Of a DNA stretch of 64,000 bases, positions 52,533-62,107 are shown in pieces. The first letter of the stretch is position 1. Every line of letters begins with the position of its first letter. The translations under genes and the position numbers were made by a program. The DNA is taken from NCBI RefSeq assembly GCF_000001735.4, contig NC_003071.7, forward strand, positions 16,033,443 to 16,097,442. Direction: 5' to 3'. The notes under the pieces are model-generated. The model did no database searches. It was given only the letters and a program-made list of their open reading frames with translations, and had not been told where the DNA came from. The stretch is from Arabidopsis thaliana. Its lineage: Eukaryota; Streptophyta; Magnoliopsida; Brassicales; Brassicaceae.

Positions 52533-53469
52533 AGAAATGGAAAATGATAGATGATGGTTTTATGAAATATGGTTTACTAAGTTGTGGTGAAGAATGCTTG
52601 TAATTATGCTATGAACGACTACAAGATTGATGAGCCAACATCTCGTTGCTTCTCAATCACTATGTTTTCTTAATGTTCACAACTTTGCTTGTGTCAAAAT
52701 AAAGTCACATCATTACAAACATCTAAATCGCATCTTAGCATCACATGACATCACTTCTAAATCGTGTTGTCGACCATGAGTCATCGGGTGTGTTCGTCTT
52801 TTTTTCTTTCATTTGGATGCAATATCTTGCATGTTGTTTCTATTTGCTAAATCAGTAAGCGAGTTTGGTTGCAAAATAAGTTGTATAAATAACTTGAATT
52901 TTTGTGCAAAAAGATTGATCCGATGCTGCATACAACGAATGCTGAAGAATCATGTGACATACATCTGAGCCTTTAGTTTCCATAGCCCATTAAAAAGCTT
53001 GGGAGTTTGAGTTAAAGGGACCTAAATAAGTCCAATAACTCAAAATGCCTTTCTAGATCTTTTCTTTTGAAGGAGCAATATTTCATACCTCTGTTGCTTG
53101 GAAAGTGTAGTGATCCCATTACCAAGAAATTAGTTGTGGATGTTTCCGATCAAAGCATTGACTGCTGGAGACTGACCCGTCGGAACTGGCTAAGACATTA
53201 AATTATACTAGAAACAGACCAATGTTCCATTTCCCATGAATTGTTGTCCACAGCTTTTATAACATTCTCCCCCAAACCAATAATAGTTCACACAACTCCA
53301 CAAAAGAGTACAAAAACAGAAGACGATGCAAATTAGAAAGAAAAAGAAATCTCCTAGTCTCATCAAAGCGTTTCAATATGTCATACCAAATCCTAAGATC
53401 AAACAAGGGGATAACAAAATGTACACCATTATATTCACAATGGGAAAATACGAAGCACTCACACTATTG
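52533..53469. other. Intergenic between convergent AGT3 and TOL6
   Basis: Two genes converge here, so both ends are 3' UTR. The middle (52760-53330) has no recognisable ORF. I looked for small nuclear or nucleolar RNA signatures and saw none convincing. Confidence 0.55.
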
Positions 53470-56400
53470 TTAAATCATTTTCCTTCCTCCTATCATACTC
53501 TGCTGCGTCTGAGACCCAGACAAGTTTTGAGAACCATTACTACTGTTCGCCGGTTTATTATGCTTCCCGTCTGCGCTCCCAAACACATCCAGATCTTCAA
53601 ACAATCTGTATGATGGAACAAACGGCTTCTGTCCTACAGATACACCTGAATTGCTTGCAGTTGAAGTAGCCTGAGGATCTCCAGCTCGTGTGGGGAATGA
53701 GTTGGATTGCTGTAGTGATCTTCCGGCTAGGGCCGATGTGTCTGTGTATGACGCACTTGCATTAGCCCGTGGAGTATAGTATGCATTTGCTGATGTTGAA
53801 GCCCATGGTGGAGGCGGATATTCATACGGGTTCTGAGGTCGAGTTGACGGTTGCATCTGGACCTGTGCTTGCGGTTGCGATTGAGAATAGCCCTGCTGTG
53901 GTTGAGGCTGTTGCAGTTGAGAGTAGCCCTGCTGTTGTTGAGAATGTTGAGGTTGAGAATAGCCCTGTTGTTGTTGATGCTGTTGATGTTGAGAATAGCC
54001 CTGCTGTGCTTGAGGCTGTTGCGGTTGCTGTTGCTGTGCCCATGGAGCGACATAGCTATCAAACCGTGGCTGAGGCTGTGGATAGATATGGGTGTTTTGA
54101 TCTGAGCCAGCGGGAGGAGGAGGAGAAGGCTGAGAGGATGGAGCCGGTGGAGTTGACGGTGTACACAGTGTGATACTCAATAGGTCAATCATGTCTTGTT
54201 CCTTTGTGGTGTTCACTGGAGGAGGGGGGTCAGGCAGAGCAAGAGCAAGAGCATTGCTTGCAGCATTATGAGACTCTAAACTGGTAGGGTCTGTAGTCAC
54301 AGATGCTGGCGGTTTGGAATGCCTGAAACGATAAAGAGTGATATGTCAAATACTAAAGTTAAGATATGCACAGTTTCTGAATCCAATTGTAACTCGTAAG
54401 ACAGACCTTCGAGCTAATTGTGCAAACTCATCTTCCTCCTCTTCGTACTCCTCATCAATTGGGCTTTTTCCTGTAGAAACAGTGGCTGGTATTGGGGAAC
54501 TGGAACCAGCTATGGAACTAGAATCTTTAGCTTCAGAAGATTTGGGGCTCGAGTCAGCAGGTTTCGAAGCCTGAACTGACAGAGGAGAACCAGAAGCCTG
54601 AACAGGCAGAGGAGAACCAGAAGCTATTGCATCATGCTTAGCTAGCAGAATTTGAAGACTGTCATTTAGATCGAGCCCCCGGCCTAAAAGTTCATCATCC
54701 CTGCCACATAAACAAAAGACTTTTTAGCACAACAATGGAACCTCTCAGATCAACAATATCATTACACATCTAACAAATTTAAGTACAAAGATCCTAAAAA
54801 TAAAGGACTAACCCAGTGGAGGTTAGCATCTGCATCAGCTTTTTCTGATTGGAACGACAACGCTCAACCAAGTCAACAATGACTTCATCTTTCACAGCCT
54901 ACATAACAGAAAAATCATGGGTAAAGCAATAGATTTCATTCCCAAACCCGCAGTATAGCTGTATAATAGATTTCAATACCTCACGGTCACTGGGATCCAC
55001 AGCTTGTAGCATGTCGCCCAAGAGATCCATCACATCCCTCATGGATTCAATACTTGACAAGCTACAATTTAACCAAGAAAAGAATATTGAAACAGTGGAA
55101 AATTTGGTACGAAATCTAAAACTGCCAGCACATCAACAACATATTGAACTAACAAATCCACTTACCTTAAGCCCTCAACCTCAGTTGCCATTGCTTCATC
55201 AAGCCTTCTCGAAGAACCACTGGGCATTCCATAGCCCACTTGAGGTATTCCATACCCCGCTTGAGGTACTCCATAGCCAGCTTGAGGTATTCCATAACCC
55301 GCTTGAGGTACTCCATAACCAGCTTGATGTACTCCATAGCCAGCTGGAGGTACTCCATAGCCCCCCTGAGGCTGTCTTAACGGTGGATGACTCACTGGTG
55401 GTGTTATAATAGGGGACGCATCAGGTGAACGCCGGGGGAATTCAACTCCAGAACGCTGCAACATGTAACAGCAACCTTGAGAATAAGAATATCATGCAAA
55501 TGAGCATCTCAGTAAAATGCAAAGCAAATTCCATGTATATCGAGATCTGAAGAAGATAAATGCACGGAGCAACACGACTCCACAACTATAAACACTGAAC
55601 TTTTACATTTAGCACCAGGCGGAAAAAAAAGTAGTGGCAACAAATGCCAGACTTGCTACCAATACACAGTACTTCAAATTTAAAATAAACAATGACCGAA
55701 AAGTAAAATATCACAAGCAACAAACAAGTCCACTAAAGGTGATAGAAAATGTATTCAAGTAAAATACTTTACATTTCAAGAAAATTACTCACCCTTAACT
55801 CATCGTATGCCCAATAATATTGTGGATATTTTCCCTCTGGACCCCCAAAAGCTTGCTGCCAAGAGTCCACCATGACCAATATCTTATCTCTTACTTGCAT
55901 ATCTGCCTATAAACCTCCATATCATCAGCAATACGAACAATCACCAGTACGGAAATATACACATAGAACCGTGAACAAGAGCTACCTTCTTTTTCACAAT
56001 TTTGACCATTTCCCCTAAAATGTTTTTCTCTGCAACTTGATGGTGCAAATAATCTCCACAGTTCTTTACCAACGTCTCCAAAAGCTAGCACAGAAGAACA
56101 CATAGAGAGTTCAGAAGAGCCGAAACTACACGCAGAATAATTGGCCAAGGAACAAGGTCCCAAATATTCACTAGAAACATCATACCGTAAGAGCAAGTAG
56201 TTGAACTCTCGAACTCTTATGTTGCAGCCTCTTTTTCACAGCTTTAACTACATCTTTCGCCTGCCTGAGCAAAATCAATAGCCACAAAACCATTAACACA
56301 GATGCAAATATGTAAGATGTTCATACTCCAATCAATACTACCAACACCAAATCCCAAATTATGCATGTAATTGTAACCTTTTTATCAAAATTATCACGCA

Positions 56401-56605
56401 ATCATAAGAACATCAACCAATCCAAGATAAATCCAATTGCAGCGAACAATCAACAATTCCCAACACCAAATCGAGCAAAAAATTACCAGTGAAGAGAATT
56501 AACAGAATCGCAGATTTCCATATTCGTAGTCCAATCAGGACCTAACAAAAGATCGCTGGTAGCTTTATCAACAGCCACCGTCGCCGAAGCTGAAGACGAC
56601 GCCAT
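53470..56605 (-). CDS. TOL6: TOM1-LIKE 6 (VHS-GAT ESCRT-0-like ubiquitin receptor)
   Basis: One of nine Arabidopsis TOL proteins, which bind ubiquitinated cargo and hand it to ESCRT-I for vacuolar degradation, including PIN2. Nine exons (56605-56487, 56264-56186, 56084-55986, 55906-55793, 55455-55166, 55061-54980, 54898-54813, 54700-54407, 54322-53470) total 2016 nt, or 671 aa. The VHS domain spans about residues 10-137 ([19 protein letters not shown] ... [14 protein letters not shown]). A linker of GYGVPQA-type heptads follows at about 168-216. The GAT domain runs to about residue 270 ([13 protein letters not shown] ... [13 protein letters not shown]). The C-terminal half is Pro/Gln-rich with QQGYSQ repeats. 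A DMIDLLS motif may be a clathrin-box-like site. Confidence 0.95.
53880..54017 (-). repeat. Coding minisatellite for QQGYSQ repeats
   Basis: Within the last exon of TOL6, four to five units encoding QQGYSQ followed by Gln/His/Pro stretches repeat about every 36-40 bases (forward-strand core GAGAATAGCCCTG). Confidence 0.8.
55220..55366 (-). repeat. Coding minisatellite, 21-bp GYGVPQA unit
   Basis: Exon 5 of TOL6 contains seven near-identical 21-base units encoding GYG(V/I)PQA and variants, between the VHS and GAT domains. The forward-strand core is CCAGCTTGAGGTA or similar. Units are similar enough for copy-number change between accessions. Confidence 0.85.
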
Positions 56606-57533
56606 AGTCTTCACCGATCAAACAGCTCAACACGATTAATAATAATAATTTTTCCGACTTCACGAAAATCAAACAAAAAACCCTAGAAAATCTTCTTCGC
56701 CAGCGAAAGAGAGAACGAAGTCAGCGAAGAATCTTTGCTTTTTTAAGGCCTTTTGTAAATTGTTTCTTTCCTTTTCTATCTCCAGAGGATGAAACAAAGA
56801 AATTTTAATTTAAAAAAGGGAAAATCTTTTTTTTTTCTATTTATTTCTGATCGATCTGTTTGTTTTTTTTTTTTGTTCTGAGTTTTTAATGACGGCAAAT
56901 TTTCCCGCTGCACGCTCTTTCTTTAGTGCGTGAAACCACGCGTTTGTATTATGTAGTCAACGTTAAAACTATTAAAGACTAATGATTTTTTTACGTGGAT
57001 AATAATTCTCTTTCTAATGTTGTTTATCTTGTTCTTAAGAGATTGGATTTTAATACTATATTTATACGATTACGTGTTGGATGAGAATTATCTAAGAAGA
57101 TGTATGATAAAAAGGGTATATAATAAAAGGTGGGATACATTTTATCTACAATTGATTGACACGTTGTTTTTGATTGGTGCTATACTATTAGAAAAAGATG
57201 AAAAGGATAGTTTAAAATAATTTCTCTTATAACTTTAGATATGTGTACTCTATTTGATATCATATAACCAATTTTATAAAGACTTAAATTTGTGTATTTT
57301 AGTTAACATTTTAAAATGTGCATCTTTGTAAAGCTCTTACTTTTTGATATATTGTTCCAACTCTTGTAAGTTAATCTCACTGGTTTCATAGATTTCGAGG
57401 GAAGCCTAGAAAGAATCTCCTCTATCAAATCTTTGGAAGATTGAGATCATCATCGTTCAAAACTTTTTTTTTTTAATTCTGTATTTCTGCGGTGAAGGGA
57501 GTGTATACACACGTAACAATAGAAGATACATAA
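56606..57533. other. Intergenic between divergent TOL6 and PPR gene
   Basis: TOL6 (minus) and the PPR gene (plus) diverge from here. The left end holds the TOL6 5' UTR, with an AACCCTAGAAA stretch near 56679 typical of translation-related and housekeeping plant genes. The short ORF at 57017-57220 has no recognisable product. Confidence 0.55.
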
Positions 57534-57584
57534 AAACCCTAAATGAAGCTGGGCCAGTAGTGGGCTTTTGAATCTAGTTGGGCT
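57534..57584 (+). promoter_or_regulatory. Telo-box and triple site II module of the PPR gene
   Basis: AAACCCTAAA at 57534-57543 is followed by TGGGCC at 57550-57555 and TGGGCT at 57561-57566 and 57579-57584, ending 67 bases before the start codon. The telo-box plus site II combination is typical of plant genes for organelle and ribosome biogenesis. Confidence 0.8.
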
Positions 57585-57650
57585 TTTACAGATGTTATAT
57601 ACCGACAAGATCGTATATGACATGTCTTCCAGTTTTATCGAATTGAAGAA

Positions 57651-59012
57651 ATGGCAAGATCTTCGTCATGGCACCGAATGTCAAATTTCATGAGAAAGTA
57701 TCGAAAAATTCCTCATTCGTCTTTCAAAACCAAATGGAACGAGAATCTCAAGCAGAAGTATGCCATGGAAGAGCTAAGAAGCAACCTTCTCACAGATTCA
57801 GAGAATGCTTCTGTTATGCGAACCCTCTTAAGCTCATTCCAACTCCATAACTGTGAGCCCACTCCTCAAGCTTACAGATTCGTTATCAAAACCCTAGCTA
57901 AATCCTCTCAGCTTGAGAATATTTCATCTGTTCTTTACCACCTTGAAGTCTCTGAGAAGTTCGATACACCTGAATCCATTTTCAGAGATGTCATCGCTGC
58001 TTATGGCTTCTCCGGTAGAATCGAAGAGGCGATTGAGGTTTTCTTCAAAATCCCTAATTTCAGGTGCGTGCCTTCTGCTTACACGCTCAATGCTTTGCTC
58101 TTAGTTCTTGTGAGAAAAAGACAGAGTCTTGAATTGGTTCCTGAGATTTTGGTGAAAGCTTGTAGAATGGGTGTTAGGTTAGAGGAATCTACTTTCGGGA
58201 TATTGATCGATGCGCTTTGTAGAATAGGTGAGGTAGATTGTGCTACTGAGTTAGTGAGATACATGAGTCAGGATAGTGTTATTGTTGATCCAAGATTATA
58301 CTCTCGGTTACTGAGTTCTGTATGTAAACACAAGGATTCGTCATGTTTCGATGTAATTGGATATTTGGAAGATCTGCGAAAGACTCGGTTTTCGCCAGGT
58401 TTGCGGGATTATACAGTTGTGATGAGGTTCTTGGTGGAAGGAGGAAGGGGGAAAGAAGTTGTAAGTGTACTGAATCAGATGAAATGTGACAGAGTAGAGC
58501 CTGATCTTGTTTGTTATACAATCGTGTTGCAAGGCGTTATTGCGGATGAGGATTACCCGAAAGCAGACAAGTTGTTTGATGAGTTGCTCTTGTTAGGTTT
58601 GGCTCCTGATGTTTATACCTATAATGTGTATATCAATGGGTTATGCAAGCAGAACGATATTGAAGGCGCCTTAAAGATGATGTCTTCAATGAACAAGCTA
58701 GGTTCTGAGCCTAATGTAGTTACATACAATATATTGATCAAGGCATTGGTAAAAGCTGGAGATCTGAGTCGAGCTAAGACTCTATGGAAAGAGATGGAGA
58801 CGAATGGAGTTAACCGGAACAGCCACACATTTGATATTATGATTAGTGCATATATTGAGGTAGACGAGGTTGTTTGTGCTCATGGTTTATTGGAAGAAGC
58901 ATTTAACATGAACGTGTTCGTTAAGAGTTCGAGAATTGAGGAAGTCATTAGCAGATTATGTGAGAAAGGTTTGATGGATCAAGCAGTCGAACTTTTAGCA
59001 CACCTGGTTTAA
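57651..59012 (+). CDS. P-class pentatricopeptide repeat protein, probably mitochondrial
   Basis: An RNA-binding helical-repeat protein that would act on organelle transcripts; its target is unknown. Intronless, 453 aa, as is usual for PPR genes. The N-terminus (ARSSSWHRMSNFMRKYRK) is basic and Ser/Arg-rich, fitting a mitochondrial presequence. From about residue 70 to the end it consists of P-type repeats, clearest as PDLVCYTIVLQGV, PDVYTYNVYINGLCKQND and PNVVTYNILIKALVKAGD. There are no E, DYW or other C-terminal extensions, so editing activity is unlikely. The promoter has the site II/telo-box module described separately. In the Arabidopsis order this is At2g38420. Confidence 0.95.
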   Translation: MARSSSWHRMSNFMRKYRKIPHSSFKTKWNENLKQKYAMEELRSNLLTDSENASVMRTLLSSFQLHNCEPTPQAYRFVIKTLAKSSQLENISSVLYHLEVSEKFDTPESIFRDVIAAYGFSGRIEEAIEVFFKIPNFRCVPSAYTLNALLLVLVRKRQSLELVPEILVKACRMGVRLEESTFGILIDALCRIGEVDCATELVRYMSQDSVIVDPRLYSRLLSSVCKHKDSSCFDVIGYLEDLRKTRFSPGLRDYTVVMRFLVEGGRGKEVVSVLNQMKCDRVEPDLVCYTIVLQGVIADEDYPKADKLFDELLLLGLAPDVYTYNVYINGLCKQNDIEGALKMMSSMNKLGSEPNVVTYNILIKALVKAGDLSRAKTLWKEMETNGVNRNSHTFDIMISAYIEVDEVVCAHGLLEEAFNMNVFVKSSRIEEVISRLCEKGLMDQAVELLAHLV

Positions 59013-59507
59013 GCAATGTGGAGCATCTCTAAATAGTTGTAAAATTGATGTATTTGGTCTTATTGATGATTGTTAGAACTTAATAGAAGAGTGATTAGTT
59101 TGCTTGGCAAGACTTTCGAAGTAGCTTGGTTCTGTTTGTTCAACGTTAATTGCACCAATTGTTCCACTGCTATCACTGAAACTTACCTTTAACCTTAATG
59201 TATACAAAGTTGACACATCCATCAAACTTGACTGTGATAATTGGGAATCTTTCAGTGTATTGTGTACTGCTTGGATTCCGATTATAGCTTTTAGGTAAAA
59301 GAAAATTTCAGTATGCAATGAGTCATTCATACACCATGTTCACATAAATGAAAGGACTGGTAACAAAACTTAACTTCTGTTTTTCTTGACACACACAAGT
59401 ACAATCCTTGATAACCTTAAAACAACATTATTGTACCAAAACACAGTAGAAAGTAAAAGAAATTAAAAAGAAACTTGATAGAACAAGCAACATCATATGG
59501 TTCTTCA
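59013..59507. other. Intergenic between convergent genes
   Basis: This contains the 3' UTRs of the PPR gene and of the uncharacterised minus-strand gene. The ORF on the minus strand over 59073-59330 has no recognisable relatives and lies outside the splice model of the neighbour. Confidence 0.55.
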
Positions 59508-61368
59508 TCATGTAAGATAGGCATCGCAATGCAAGAAGTCCCATATAGTTCCAAGAGCATCTCGTAGCATCTCCAAAACACAACCCCTCTCAGTGTTCTG
59601 CTCCTGCAGACCACAAGTATTATCACCATAAGCCTCGCACTTCCATTAGAGTTTCTAAAATAGTACAAGAGCACAATAATTTACCTGTATTTTAGTGTCG
59701 ATGTCTTTAAGCGTCAAACTCACCTCCCTCTTGGTTTCCCCTGTTCCAGTCGTCTCATTGAATCTATCAGTCTCTCTTACCCTAAGCCTTAGAGTTTTAT
59801 TTTTGTAGATAGTAGCTCTAACGTGACAAACTTCAAATTCTTTGTATCCATCTTCAGATAAAGCTTTACCAAACGGCCACCTTAAACCGCCTTTTACATT
59901 TGGATCAACAGTTGCTGATTCCAATAGCGCTTTAATGTCACCTATCTCTTTATCCTGCCGATCAAAGAAAGATCACACAACCTAAGTCTAAGAAGAGCAT
60001 ATTATTTATCCATATATTGTAAAATATATATACCAAACTTGAACTTACACTGAGATACGTTATTTCCCTCTTAGCGGTGAGCGTTAGTCTCATGTCGAGA
60101 TTCTTATCAATGCATGACACATCAACAACCAAATGCCTTACAGGATTAAGGTCGACCTATATAAAAGCAAAACTCAAGATTCAAAGTTAGATATTAAAGG
60201 AAGACCAAGTAAAAATGTGACATCTATCAAATTCTTGTTTGTTTTTCTTGCTAGTCCGAGAACAATAAAGAAGAGATTTTACTATTGGTTGTAGTCACTA
60301 CACACATAAAACTCGAGACTTGCCTTGTACATACTGAGCCGTCCATCTTCCTTACGGGTACATTTACAGTTGATGGTTGCATTAGGACGAGAATAATGCG
60401 ATACCTAAAAATAGAAGCCAAACCCAAATTAGCACATTCAAATGACATTCGAAGTATAGATCTAAATCTAAGAAAATGAAACGAGTACCTTCACAGTGTA
60501 TGTTTCCTTCTCCTTATCAATAGAGAATCCATGGCTTGGTACAACATTAGATTTTATGTGTTGTAAGTAAGACATTGGGAGATCAGTAGAGAACATCTTA
60601 TTCAAGTTTTTTAGTGAACATTCAGCCACAGGACCAGCTTGACTCCTGGTTTAAAGTTGTATATGTTAGAAAAAATATAAACCCATTCCTGAAAACAGCA
60701 AAATGTGAGATCAGACGGTGAATCGCTTACCCATAGAAGAAAATTTTACCAAACCGAGCAACCAGTCTCGATACATGATGATGCTCCTTCATTTCAGTCT
60801 TAACTCGCTCATATGCCAACACAAGATCCTCCATAACCTTCTCAGCTACTAATAGCCACTGAGTTCTCTCATCCTTCCTCTCTCCAATATTCATATTCAC
60901 TGAATATAAACATATAAAAAACCATACTCAACATAGATACAATGCATCTTCTTTTGGCAAAAACGATAATAGCACAAACAAAATAGTTAATAGTATTGTT
61001 TATTTCAGCATCTAGATGATATTCATTTTGTCAAACACATAGCCAAAGTCTACTAATAGTTTCTTACCATTTTGGACATTGTTGTTCATCAGTATTGAAG
61101 GCTTTTCTCCTTTTCTACACTCGACAGAATCTGAGGACAAGGGCACAAACTTAACATACGAAGGAACATCGTCCTCAATTCCATTTGAACCAACAAGAAA
61201 CCATTTGGAAATGGAATCTCCTGAATAGATAATCTTGTTGCGTTTAACACTGCTAGTGCTACTCTTAAAGTCAAGGTTCTTCTTGAATTTTGTAACAAGA
61301 GAATCTGGAACAGGGGTAGGCTTTGTCGGATCCTTCGAATGCCTCTTATGTGGTGGAATATAAGACAT
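59508..61368 (-). CDS. Uncharacterised seven-exon protein
   Basis: I recognise the locus by position (At2g38430) but not its function. Seven exons (61368-61068, 60899-60731, 60645-60489, 60404-60324, 60156-60049, 59954-59685, 59603-59508) total 1182 nt, or 393 aa, all in frame. The protein opens with MSYIPPHKRHS, a form also seen at the N-terminus of some nuclear or RNA-associated plant proteins, then has a Lys/Ser-rich 45-residue stretch. The rest is soluble, mixed alpha/beta in character (for example LVARFGKIFFYGSQ, HLVVDVSCIDKNLDMRLTLTAKREI), with no membrane segment. Intron 4 starts with GC. An upstream non-coding exon ending at about 61528 (ACAG|GTATGA) and an acceptor before 61376 suggest a 5' UTR intron. 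Confidence 0.85.
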
Positions 61369-62107
61369 GTCTAAACCTGAAACTCACAACAACATCAACC
61401 AAAAACGATTTCAAGATAAAACAAAAAAATCTCAAACTTGGAGCTCAAATAAGAATTGCTTTACAACGAGCGAAGAAGAATATAAAGACAGAAACTTTAA
61501 GGTGAGAAGAGAGAAGTCGAATCATACCTGTAGGCTGTAGTCGAAACTCAACGTCTTTTAATATTCCTGCAGAGAAGTAACAGTGACACTCAAATAGACT
61601 CTTCGCTCCCTTTTTAATCTTTCAATTAACTCTCATCCGTTTCTCAAAAATGACTTTAATTAGATTGTGTTTGGTTTCGATAGGGATCACAATTGGACAA
61701 ACCTCAAGCCTGAAACTATCAGGTTCCCGAGGGGTTTGGTCTTAAATGCAGGTTTTATTGCAACAAGGTTTTGGTTTTGTAAGAATTTTTCACTAAAAGT
61801 AACAATTTTTTAAGTATTTCTGGCTATCGAAAAATAGAAAAAGAAATGTTTTCTTAAAAAGTCTTTTAGCGTTGAGGTTCTCAGACTCTCTCTCTCTCTC
61901 TTTGCCCCTACCTATATCCGCCGTCTTGAATCCACAGAAAGTCCGTTTTAGTTTCCAGCTAAGTGATGTCGTCACATATCTAATGGTGGTCGGTCACTAC
62001 TTAAATGAAGACAGAGAAGCTTTTCTAGTCTTCTTCTTTCTAAAGTTCTTACCTTTAGAATTTGAACAAAAGTATCAGCGAGCTGATCAGACAGAGAAGC
62101 TCAAACA
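61369..62107. other. Divergent promoter region with both 5' UTRs
   Basis: The uncharacterised gene (minus) and SCAR2 (plus) start 739 bases apart. The left part carries the probable 5' UTR exon and intron of the minus gene. The right part carries the SCAR2 leader, including a CT repeat near 61889-61901 and upstream ATGs, one of which opens an ORF overlapping the SCAR2 start codon. Confidence 0.65.

Noticed and set aside
52760-53330. Possible small nuclear or nucleolar RNA between AGT3 and TOL6
   Set aside because: No upstream sequence element, no C/D or H/ACA box pair in a plausible arrangement, and no resemblance to known U RNAs.
53883-54043. Ser/Thr-rich frame opposite the TOL6 repeats
   Set aside because: It is the antisense reading of the Gln-rich coding minisatellite.
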